Below are positions 1 to 63,900 of a stretch of DNA of 64,000 nucleotides, one piece after another (within the stretch, counting starts at the first letter, position 1; each line of letters opens with the position of its first letter). Source of the DNA: Ecdyonurus torrentis (Eukaryota; Arthropoda; Insecta; Ephemeroptera; Heptageniidae); NCBI GenBank assembly GCA_949318235.1, contig OX439128.1, positions 48,044,530 through 48,108,529 on the forward strand. Direction: 5' to 3'. The notes beneath the pieces were generated by a model. It was given only the letters and a program-made list of their open reading frames with translations, did not search any database and was not told where the DNA came from. Position numbers and translations under genes: made by a program.

Positions 1-52423
<52,423 letters not shown>

Positions 52424-54042
52424 CTGAAAACACAAAACAATGTTAGTAAGGCACATTTCACATTTTCAAATTTTCATATCAATAACAGTAATTTATTTTC
52501 CCGGGGAAACAAATCATTATATACATAATAGGCTTGTTTAGACACTTTTTAACTCTCCCCCCCCCCCTCCAACGAGCAATCTCATTAAAAAGGTCAATCC
52601 CATGATTGTAGGAACGCAAGATTTTTTTCCGTAGAATGGAGCAAAATAAGCAGGGTTCACCATCAAGCTTTTATTATAATCGGACAGTTGAGATTTAGAA
52701 TTTAAAAATTGATAACCATTAAAACTAAAAATCTGGTACATTTAGGATGGAAATAAATCAATACAAAAATAGCGCAGCTATAGCTTCAGTGTATAAAGAA
52801 TATAATATAGTTTTATTTATTGAAATACGGAATGACATACATATACATTATGGGTCCATGTTTTTATTTTGTTTATTAGCTATGTATATGTATGAAAGAA
52901 TTTTCTATATCCAATGAGCAAGCAACACGATTATTTTTCTAGATGATTAAATAATCAATACCAGAGAAGAGTGTAATTTTAAAATATTTTTACCTGCAAC
53001 AGCATGAGGTACAAATACATTACTGGTACACTATAGAATGTGCATGCAGCATCCCGTTAGCTCTGAGCTATTTATGTTATTAAAATGGTAAATAGTTGTG
53101 TAATGAATACTATTTTAAGCAAATAAATTTAATAATAAATGCAAAACTGATACATGTGGCCCTATATTGTCATTTAAAAATACAGTAATTGATGACCTTC
53201 GCTTTTTGCAACAGGGGTTTGAATGTGTACACACACATAATATCATATATTTTTTTCCTGGTACAATCATACATATTTTGATTGTGAGATGTTTGACATT
53301 GATTTTTTTAAAAATAATTTGACAATTTCATAAACAGTTAATATTGATACTTTTAGAAATTCTAAACATTTCACAAAAGGGCAAATATGCATGCATTGGA
53401 ATTTTACATTTCTGTGGGGGTGGTTTCCTGACACCTGTTAAGTCTTGTTGCTAAGCTAAAATTAGACATATTTGGTACAATTTTATTCACTTGAATATGG
53501 CGAATTAAAATTTAATAATAATATACTCACAAAAAACATAACTAAAATGTCACGACATACTACACTTTTCACACATAAAGCACTTCTTCAAAACATATTT
53601 GTTGCTATTTTCTTCCCTCTCACAAGGAAGTGAAGAAAGATAAATTTGGGCCATCACACGTCTGCTAATTTTTCGCACCTTTCGGACACACAGAGTCCTC
53701 TCTGTTTATGAATGAAAAATTCTTAAAACTGGATCTTGCAAAACTTTTGTAGAGGGCCGTAGAGGGCAGCACTGTACACGAAGAAAAAAAAAAGGTCAAT
53801 GTTTGTATTTTATTTGTTGACGTTTGAGTGCTTTTGATCATTTTGGATTGTAAAATATGCTACACATTCATTAAAAATTTACTGGCTACAATAAAGTAGT
53901 ATTAAGTTTTTTCTTAAGGTATTCATTGCTCTTTTGCATAATTATAATCAATTTTCTTTGTTTTACTCGCATACTGTAGGTGTATGTCTTTCCTCTGACA
54001 TCACAATACAGTAATTTTTCTCAACTTTTTTTTATCCTTATA
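52424..54042. other. Divergent Btk29A/MED7 intergenic and 5' region
   Basis: Between the Btk29A start exon and the MED7 5'UTR acceptor. Possible pieces: a minus-strand donor TTGCAG|GTAAAA at 52994 (a Btk29A leader exon), plus-strand donors near 53918 (TAAG|GTATTC) for a MED7 leader, and a CTCF-like motif at 53757-53770. No coding sequence. Confidence 0.45.
53757..53770 (+). promoter_or_regulatory. CTCF-like motif
   Basis: CCGTAGAGGGCAGC resembles the CTCF core (CC..NAG(A/G)GGGCAG). It sits between divergent promoters, where insulator sites are common, but one match by eye is weak evidence. Confidence 0.25.
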
Positions 54043-54079
54043 GGATTGCGCTTGGAAGTTTTAAAATAACTTAGCCACA

Positions 54080-55043
54080 ATGGCAGCAGAAGCAAGTCAA
54101 GTTAGCTCTCTTCCACTTCCACCTGTGCAATACATCAGCCAATTTAGTGATGAAAGCATAAGGCGAGGAAGGGCTCCACGTCCTCCACCTCCAGTCCATG
54201 ATGCGTATAACATGTTTGGTGTTCAGTATAGCACCGATGATACTATTATTCGACCATTAGAAAGTCAGGTACATAACCTTCTTGTTATTCAACAAAGGTT
54301 TATTGGACCATCTAATCATTTATGTACTGTAATTGTTTTCATTTTCAGGGTATTCGCCGCTTGTACCCACAACATTGTGATCGTCGGAGAGAGCTACGTA
54401 AACTCAACCACTCTTTATTAGTGAACTTTTTAGATCTTCTTGAATTACTTGTAGCATGTCCAGATTCTCCTCGTCGCGGAGAAAAAGTTGAAGATCTCAG
54501 TTTGTTGTTTATTCACATTCATCATTTACTTAATGAATTTCGACCACATCAGGCTCGTGAGACTTTGAGAGTTATGATGGAACTACAAAAAAGACAACGT
54601 ATTGAAACGGCACATAGATTTCAGAAACACTTGGATAAGGTATATACTGTAATAGTAACTACTGAAATAATAAATTCATATTACTCGAGTTCCTAATATG
54701 TATGTATCAAATCGCCACATAAAAAAATATCAAATTCTCAAGCCAACATTAAATTATTTTAAGAAAAATGTGACCAACATAAGTGAAGTAAAAGCAATTA
54801 AAATTAAAAATACTAAACCAATCTCCCTTGATAAAGAATTATATTTTAATAATTATTTTACAGGTGATGGAGATCTTGCAGAATGCTTTACAGATGCTTC
54901 CCGACAGTTCAGATCTAGACTCACAGCTGCTAGTTCCTATGGAGAGTCCTCAAGACATGGAACTCTCAATCAATGACGAGCAATCAGGAGAAGCATGCAG
55001 TGGACTTGATCGTCTCATGTGTGAAATTATAGATGCTCTGTAA
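54080..55043 (+). CDS. MED7: Mediator complex subunit 7
   Basis: MED7 is a core subunit of the Mediator middle module and, with MED21, forms a hinge that links RNA polymerase II to activators. Coding exons are 54080-54268 (63 codons), 54349-54639 (97) and 54864-55043 (59 plus TAA), all junctions phase 0, total 219 residues, close to other animal MED7 proteins. Visible landmarks: [16 protein letters not shown] and [11 protein letters not shown] near the N-terminus (the N-terminal Pro-rich segment), then [28 protein letters not shown] and [20 protein letters not shown] (MED7 helices), ending in a helical [14 protein letters not shown]. The ATG has a good context (CCACAATGG). A TAG acceptor at 54042 just upstream suggests a spliced 5'UTR. 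It is divergent from Btk29A and convergent with API5. Confidence 0.96.
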
Positions 55044-55415
55044 ACTTTTCATCCTTTAATTTGAACTGTAATTTATAAAATAGTAACATCCATCTGTGTT
55101 GCTATTATAACTATTTTAAATATAAATCGATCTTTTCGGGTCAAGATGAAGCTACTACACTTTACAAATTTCCGAAGAATGAACGATCTGCACTTTACAA
55201 AGTCACAGCTACCTGAAGCTTCTGCTATGTAAAACAGGTAGGTGAAGCTCCAGGTAGACGCAAATTTGTAAAGTGTAGATCGTTCATTCTTTGGAAATTT
55301 GTAAAGTGTAGTAGCTTCATCTTGACGCGAAAAGATCGAAATGTACATACATTATTTCACTCAATATCATAAGTTTTTGGTGTTTGTCTTTTAATAAAGA
55401 ATTTATAATAATTGT
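55044..55415 (+). other. Probable MED7 3'UTR with AATAAA signal
   Basis: The stop is at 55041-55043 and the first AATAAA hexamer downstream on the plus strand is at 55393-55398, giving a 3'UTR of about 370 nt. Most of it (55128-55338) is a long palindromic element described separately. The cleavage site is inferred. Confidence 0.55.
55128..55338. mobile_element. Palindromic MITE I in probable MED7 3'UTR
   Basis: Ends CGATCTTTTC..GTCAAGATGAAG and complement; the arms contain TACTACACTTTACAAATTTCC and a second ACTTTACAAA block. It folds over 211 bp, lying between the MED7 stop and its AATAAA. Confidence 0.85.
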
Positions 55416-55958
55416 AATCTGAAATTACAGTATTCCATTTTCTTGATGCTGAAATTTTTACTCCACCACAGTTTAATGAACCTACAAACTGCTTTCTTGA
55501 ATTCCAAGTCAATTAAATAACAAAAATTTATTTCTATTCAAATTGATTAAAAATCATGAAAATAAAAACTTTGAGGCTCACTAAGGTACTGTAAAAATCT
55601 TAGAATTTACAAAAGAATTCTAACCCAAATTATAGCTATGCATTCCCCCATAAGAAAGTACTATACAGTATTATTAAATTTAGATAGGAACACAACAAAG
55701 TCATCTGCTAAATTTTATCATTTGAAAAAAATTACTTTTGCAAGCCTTCTTGGTCTTAAAATTGTAGATATTATCATGATCAAATTACCAAAATTAAAAA
55801 AATCATAAAAAAGAAACTGAGCAATGACACGTGGGGAGGGCTCATATTTATCATTTTTATAAAAAAAAACTTGGAGAGAAAAAAAAGTCAAACAACAATT
55901 TCTATTTAAATATTTTATTAGTTTAAATCCTAAAATATACATAAAAACTGAAACTTAC

Positions 55959-55986
55959 CATTCTTAAGTTGAGAAGCAGGGAGGCC
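55959..55986 (-). other. Orphan 28-nt putative exon
   Basis: The minus strand has a long pyrimidine tract and CTTTATAG acceptor at 55987, then 28 nt ending AATG|GTAAGT at 55959. Both sites are near-consensus. It belongs to no gene model here; it could be a Btk29A leader exon or an alternative API5 3' exon. Confidence 0.35.
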
Positions 55987-57059
55987 CTATAAAGGATTGG
56001 TGGTAAGAAGGAAATTAAATATGGTAAAGAAACATAAAAATAAGTCGGTTAACATTATTGCTATTAAGATATTATGAAACTTCATCTGAAAAGAGGAAAA
56101 CATTAGTATTATTATACACTGCATTTAAATCTGTAATTAAATAATAGGTAACAATAAAATCATAATAATCACATCCCAAAACCATGCCCATAGTCAACAA
56201 TCTGTTAAAAAAAGTCAGCTTGCAAGACAATTCTTTTAAACAGGCAAGATAATGGATGCAGTAAGCTTCTCAACTGTCTCATGCTAAGTGTTGATGTAGC
56301 ATTATGTACTGTACTAGCAAAGCAGCTATTCTACCATAATACGAGTGAAGATATATAGTAAAGAGTAGCTATTAAAACATCTGTCAATGGGAAGATCATA
56401 TTTTGTGGTGTTATAAGTAATTTCCCACACCCTTCACCCTAAAAGTCCCTTTTTGGCAAGTTCCCACAATCAAACAGACTTATTTTAATATAAAAATTTT
56501 ACATTACAAAACTGGTATGTTATTATTTTGCAAAAACAAATTTTTTGTTAACAGAATTTTATTTCAGAGTGTGAACAGGTCTTAAGAATATATGAAACAA
56601 CAATAAAAGATTTCAGATTAAAATAAAAGAGTGCTTATATTTCATGCTAAGCATAATGGATTGAACCAGTGTTGTAGATTTGAGTGCAAGCAAACAAGTT
56701 AGTCACAATGACAGAAATATATATTATGGTACATTAAAAATTGAAGGTGTTTGCATTACAGTGGATGTGCAATATATAAAGAATTGGGTTTACGTATTAA
56801 AAAATAAAAATACCAATACGAATTTCTACAATTTACTTTCTACCATTAAGAATTTTGGAATAGCCAATGGGATATAGAATACAAATTTTGAACCGCTTAT
56901 AATACTTCATAATTTTTTATGATATTTAAGTAGGCACACTTTTATAGTCTATAAATTTTGCTCTAGTTTTATGCGAGTCCTGTTTTTATTTATTTTTTGT
57001 TATTGAACATTTAAGAAATAAAAGTGTGAGAGATAATAGTAAGCTTAAAATAATAATAA

Positions 57060-57063
<4 letters not shown>

Positions 57064-57148
<85 letters not shown>
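57064..57148. repeat. (GA)n microsatellite
   Basis: About 85 bp of GA, then GACAGA variants; spurious RERE and SLSL frames. Confidence 0.95.
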
Positions 57149-57157
<9 letters not shown>

Positions 57158-57821
57158 GACAGAGAGAAAAGACAAGAGAAAAAAGCAAACGATGAAAAAT
57201 ATAAAAAAATGCACAATTTTCCAAAAGCTGTTTTTTTTTCTATGGTTTTATTATTCGAAAGAATGAAAGAATCATATATTATTGGTGTGATTAGTACGTG
57301 CAGCTTAAAATATTTGAAGTAACAAGGTAAATAAATAATTTAACATTTAAGAACATTTTCAAGCTCACTAAATGCAACATTTCAGTTAGAGAAATAAATA
57401 TTAATTCCAACCCATGCAGTCATATACATGTTACTAAAAAAACACTTTTCATTTAATATTTTGAGCAACTCAAGCAATATCATTTGACAGACAATAGCTT
57501 TTAAGACTGACACACAAAATACATAAAGTATTAAATTAAGTAGGGCTACCACAAACATGCTAGAATTCCTATGCACTCTTGAAATAGATTATTGAATGTT
57601 AAAACAAATCACTACACATCTTTCCAGCTGCTCAGTCCTAAATTTGCGAGGTTCAAAAATTTAGTACTTTTGCTCATAATTCCATCTTTCTGACAAGCAT
57701 CCATTTACACCTTCACGATTTTTAGTATTTTACTATACAATATGAACGTCCCTACAAATCAAACAATGCATTCAAAACAATACAATACTCTGTTGACTTA
57801 TGAGTGTAAGTGTCAAATATC

Positions 57822-57838
57822 CCCCCCCCCCCCCCCCC
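57822..57838. repeat. Poly-C tract
   Basis: C run of about 17 followed by an A run. Confidence 0.9.
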
Positions 57839-58669
57839 AAAAAAAAGACAATTTTCAACCCTCTGTCATTTTTACATAGAGCAAAGAATCACTTTTTTTT
57901 TTTTTTTACATAAGACACTTAAACTCTTCAACAACTTGTAGACTAAAGTACATGCATCACAAAATCATTTAATCAGCATCCGCTTTCTAAAAATAAATAA
58001 ACTTTTAATCAATGGGGAGTCATGGCATCAATTTAATCCTTATCTGAAAGAACAAAGAGTTATTTGTTAGTTATAAATGTGAAGATATGATGCTACTAAA
58101 AGTGTACTTTATTGGTAGTATAGGGCTCTTATATAAATATTAAATTAGGGAAAATCATTGGCATTTGAATAAAATGATGGATAATAGGTAGATATGGGAG
58201 GGAGGAGAGCAAAGAAAAAGGAAGAGGTTAAGGAATTTATTAGTTTTGATTGATTTTTGATTAGTTATTATCAATGGAGTATATTTAACCGGAAGTAAAT
58301 TTTGGAATAAAAACTGCAATAACACTTTTCAGAATCAATAAACATGTTTAGTTTTTGCCTTTCTAGAATTTTTGTTGCACAATATTTTTACGAGTTAATA
58401 TATACGTCGCATAAATGTTATATGAAAGGAAAGGCTACTTTCAATGGAAAGTGGGTACAAACTAAGTGCACGTAAACGTGGTATGGCATGATCTTTGTTT
58501 GCAACAACTGCAGGCCTTTGCATTGACTTCCAGTCATTCATGAAAATATTGTATGCATTATATTTTCAAAAGTATTGCAAATACAATGATAATAATAACA
58601 ACATTTGAATGAAAAGATCTGAAAGGTCAATGAAAAGATCTGCAAGTGTTCTGGCAACATAACACTCAC

Positions 58670-58760
58670 CTGCAGTCTGTTCTGAGCTACTTTCTTGCGA
58701 AAGAGACATACCCTTTAATGTAACATTTCTGCCATTTGTACACCCACGACCAAAATATTA
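58670..58760 (-). other. Orphan putative exon with perfect donor
   Basis: The minus-strand donor ACTGCAG|GTGAGT at 58670 is perfect. Candidate acceptors upstream (TTTCGCAAG or AATGGCAG) are weak, so it may be a first exon instead. The right boundary is a guess. Confidence 0.3.
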
Positions 58761-59668
58761 TCAAGTAATTGACTATATTCCCTCTTACTAACAGCCTCTT
58801 CTGACCAGTAAAGTACACTATCATATGATGTTATTATCACACCATTACAAGGGATTGGATAGCATACAAAAAACTTGCTTATTTACTTTGCAATGATTAA
58901 ATTCATTAATATAATATTTATGACAATATTATGTTTAATATTATGACAATTTCTTAACTTGACCATTAAAATTATTGTTATAATATATATAAGGTACCAC
59001 ACGAATTCACATGATCCTTTCTATACACACAGCTTTCATTCACTAGGAATAGAATAATCTTTTAATTCAAGAGAGTTGGACTTCCAAGTCATATATGTCA
59101 TGATAATGATTATGATGATGAATGGATATTTCTGCTGTGGAAGAGAGAAAAAAAGGAGGTAGGAGAAGTACAAGGAAAGGTGTATTTCACGCTGCCTGGG
59201 TTAACAAGACAAAAACCAACTGTTGGAATGTGTAAAGTGTTCAATTTTTAGGCGAACCATCCATGCAAATTCAAATAATTTATAAAGCTAACACATTCCA
59301 AAGAATTGCTTTTAAACAATGCTAACCCAGGTTATATAAATAGTTTATAATATTGTTTAGACAAGATTAAAATTTTGAAAAATACCCAACATTTAACAAT
59401 AATGTTGTATTTTATAAGAACTTAAATTTAACAATTTTTTAATATAAAAGTTTGATTTTGTCGGGAAAAAAAATAATAAGAGTAAGTTTTCACAAATGAC
59501 AATTCAGTCTTTAAGGTACATTATAATGTTTAAAATGGTTGCTTTTAAGTTTATAGTGACAAAGCACATTATTATATAGGCTGCATTGTTGCATTATTGC
59601 TTCTGTTATGTTCTCTAAGTTAGAATATGTAAATTTGTGTGGCTGCCTTTAAGACTTGAATGTAATTC

Positions 59669-60875
59669 TTAGTAGTTGTTTCTCCATGTTCTGTTGCCTC
59701 TGAATAAACCACCTCTTCCTCTATTACCTCGGCCTCGACGAGGTGCACCTAAAAAACATGACAATAATTACAACAAATAAATACAGCGTCATGAAATTTT
59801 GGTTATATTACAAGTGTGCATATTTTTATTGCTAAAGAAGGCAATTAAATCATTTAAAACAACAAATTAATTTATTGGTGTAGGCTTTCATGGTTTGATG
59901 CATGTGAGTTATTGCTAGTCTCATTGACCCTTGCGGGATACCCGTGGCGGGTGTTGTTCTTCTCCTTGTTGTCTTGACGACGTTTTACGTCCCACGTTGG
60001 ACGCATCCCAACGTTGGATGCGAAACATCGTCAAGACAATAAGGAGAAGAACAACACTCACCACGGTTATCCCGCAAGGGTCAATGAAACTAGCAATAAC
60101 TCTCAATAACTTAATTATTGGTACACTACAGTATTTCTGAACGTATCCTGAATATAAATTTGGCAACACTGCTCTCACTTGTGATAACATCTTAACTATT
60201 TTCTAAAGAAAGTAGCATCGCTTTAATGGGAAGTTTAAGAGAAACTGCAGTGTACACCTCTGGCCAAAAGTTCCCGAACGGGGCAGCGGCGGCCGCTGCG
60301 TTTTCTCATAAAGATAACATAGTGTGGTTGCGGGTTGCCTATGCAAATTGTTCGGGAACTTTTGGCCAGAGCTGTACATCCATTGAAGCAGGTATATAAT
60401 TTTCTACTAAGCACAATATTAGTTTTATGTGTATGTATATGTAGAAAGAGGAGAGGAAAACTTACTGTAGCTAGATATTTTCTCACTATATTTGCCACTT
60501 GGTGGTTGGTATATAACTCTATCAGTGCGATCTACTGTTCTTTGTTGCTTTGGTGTACTACCATCACCACCAAAGGTGATTGGAGTGTGTCGTTTCTGTC
60601 CTCCTAATCCTCCTAAAGCATTCTTCTGCAAAAAAAATTCATATAAATTAATACCGGTACATATTATAATTGACATACAAAAATCATATTTAATAGATTA
60701 CTCCAAAGTTTATTTGTCACAGTTAATTTATTAAGAAAGTGTGGCTTTATCTAATCATAATATTCTCTTTTTAAAGAAATAAAAATTAAATGTTTTATCC
60801 CTCTTCCAGATGCAGTTTAAGATTAATAAGCTCTAGGACAACCAAACCTTGATATAGCTATATATAGGATATAAG

Positions 60876-60906
<31 letters not shown>

Positions 60907-63900
60907 GAAAAAGAAAAAAGAAAGAAAGAAAAGAAAGAAAAAAAGAAAAGAATAAATGAACAATGAACCCAGTAATAATCAGCAGCTGAAAATTATTACT
61001 GTATCTTAAATAATGAATAAAATAAAAATTTAAAAATAAAATTACATTACAACAAATAAATTAAAATATGTGAAAAATTAATGATACTAAAATGACAGGA
61101 TAGAAACATTGTGTGAGAAATTAGAACATTGTGTTTTAATTTTTTATAGGCTGCTCTAATTTCTCTCCCACTATTTCTCTCCTATTATTTTAATAAAAAC
61201 AAATAGTAGGAATAATAATATATTCAAAAATTCCACTCACAACCACCAAACAAATAGAAAAACAGTAGCTTTCAACCTTCTATTACAACTTACAAAAATG
61301 AAAAAAAGAATAATATAATAACTTTAATATTGCATTGCGTTACACTGATATCATGCCACATTTTTTGTAATTATCCGCTATTATTAGAATCTATTAAATC
61401 TATTAGAATCTGCTAAAAAAAATAATAAAAAAGGAACATCCGGTATTACGATCTTCTTTCTAGTTTTGGGTGGGCTATAGATGCACACTTATTAGTTACC
61501 TTATTATTAGAAGCAGTAGTTGGGACCACCCAAGATAAGTTGACAATGGACTTGTAGCTTGGCGGAGAGTGGAAAAGGTCTTTGATCAACAGCAAGATAT
61601 TTGCTGTAGTCTTGAGTGCTACAGCTTGAAGAGTTGATTCTGAAGTTTTAGTATCAGTTTTGCTCTGTGATTGTAACTCTTTCAGCTTCTTCATGTAGCC
61701 TTGTGTCCCTCGTGCAAAGTACTGTAGCCTGCACAGTCAAAATAAAACTTATTGAATTGCCTTTCTCAGAGATATAAAATTTATTCTGTGTATTGCAACT
61801 ATATTGTCATTTAAATCAGCTGACGACAGGAGACATCTTACCTGATACGGAAATCTTTCAGTCTATCTGCATTATCTGCCAAAAATTCTGGACATTGTTT
61901 GCCAAGTTTGTGTAGAGCATATAGCAAACACTCCATGTAAGAAAACTCCAGCTTGGGTTCCTCCACAACCCCCTGTTCTGTCTCTTCAAGAGGAGGCACT
62001 GGCATGTAATCCTGCAATTATTATGTATTAAATTACAGCATTTCTTCATTTTTAACAAGATCAACACTTAATGTTGTTAAACTAATTTATTTTTCCTCAT
62101 ATTGTCTTAAAACATTAACGTACCAGTAACTTGTTGTAAAGTGCCTGTAGTTTATTTTGAGGATTCTCTAATGTACCACAATGAGTACACAACTCAGCAG
62201 TTAGCTTGAGAATCTCCAATGTTGTATCTGGTCCATCCTCTGGTTTTGGAAGCTCACCTAACACAGGTAGCACTTCCTCACACATAAATGCCACAAAGCG
62301 AGTGGACTCTACCTTAGACTGAAACATTAGACGTACAAATAAATAAATAGTATTATGATGTATCAAGAGAATGATAGAGGGCAACTTACAGAAAAATAAG
62401 GTAGAGCATGACGAGTACAAGCAATCAATCTGTCTACATTCTCTGGCTCTGGAGTTCCAAAAGGTTGGTCAAGTTCTGCTTGTTCTGCAACTAGGTTAAC
62501 TAATTCTGTATGGCCAGAGATAGAACTACCAAGACGAGTTTCTCCCAACACAGACATCAACAAACGAAACTCGTCTGCTGTTACATCCTATACACAGAAA
62601 CACACATATTTTTATTATCTTGAAATTAAAATATTATATATTTATTAATGTCTTACCTGGAGTACTTTTTTAGTCTCAGCAATGACAAGATCTTCTGCAT
62701 CTTTTGAAATAATCTCTGAACCTAGCAGTTTGTACTTATTAGCAAGAAACTTGATGGAACGATCTCTCACAATATCTTCTCCGGTCAGAATTTGGTTGAA
62801 TAATCCAGCCAATGTACCTGTGTATATTTTTTTTTATTAGGCCTATGTATTAAAAAAAAAAAAAACTACATACAGACACATTGAATTGAAAATTTAATCA
62901 ATTTAATGAAACATGAAAATTCTCCCAAGTTGTAAATAGGACATAACTAGATAAAATGTATAGATAGATAATTAGATGTAAATAGCAAACAGATTATATA
63001 GATAGAAAGGTTAGCCCTATGATAATAGCATTCAGAGCTCTGAGCCTCCAAAGAAGAATTCTCCTTAGATATGCATTAAAGTTCATAGCTGCGCGATAGC
63101 GGACGAAGCATGATTGGCGGTCACAGCTTTGTTTATATCGCATCGTCAAATCAGGGCCGCTGAGCTCAGGCGTAGCTTTAGCATGGCAGAAAGCGCACTC
63201 AAATTCTAAGACTTAGCACAAAGACCGCAGCGAACGCTACCCTAGCCTCTCTTTATAAAATAACTCTATGGTAAATACTGTAGATGCTGTAATATATATA
63301 TATATATTTTTTTTTAAGCAGAGATTTATTTTTAAATTCTATAATTTGATTAGATCAAATAGATTTCTGGTAACAGGGCAAATTTATCTCATAGAACTTC
63401 ATAGAACTCATAGTTACATCCCACATTTTCTCAGATATGACAAAGCTATTTGATCTCATTGATTTTATAGTAAAAATAAAAAATCTTGGTGCATCTACAT
63501 TAGAAAATTGATCTCTCGTTCCATTATTTATTTATAAATTAGAGAATTTTACATTCATTACATTTTCAATCTAGCATGCTCTAATCTTTGCACATACTAT
63601 ATTTATTAATTTTTAATTATCATATATAAAAAAAAAATTGTACAGTAATGGACTAATAAAGGAACAACTGTTTTGAGGCCGACTACAAGCGATTTCGCTC
63701 ACATCCGCTTCTGTTTCTACTTACTACGCATGCACAGTATGTCGAAACGACAGTGGATGTGACCAAAATTGCTTATAAATGGCCTCAAAACAGTTGTTCC
63801 TTTATTAGTCAATATAATATACACTTATACAATAAAATTTTGAAGGTTACTAAAATGCAGCATTAACTCAAAGTAAACATTGGAATCTTACCTCTTGCTT

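Larger units (their letters stand above)
55416..59668. other. Region between convergent MED7 and API5
   Basis: About 4.2 kb with a GA tract 57064-57148, a C run 57822-57838, an AATAAA for the minus strand at 58113-58108 that could end API5, and two unexplained minus-strand splice-site sets (55959-55986 and donor 58670). No coding sequence supported. Confidence 0.5.
59749..60465 (-). other. API5 last intron carrying two palindromic elements
   Basis: The intron runs from donor TACA|GTAAGT at 60466 to acceptor TTTTTTAG before 59748. More than 40 percent of it is two palindromes (59906-60102 and 60251-60378). Open frames seen in either strand here follow the palindromes and are not genes. Confidence 0.6.

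Noticed and set aside
63040..63250. GC-richer block in API5 intron as a possible exon
   Set aside because: Exons on both sides already join in phase; the block has no in-phase open frame with splice sites and looks like an old repeat.
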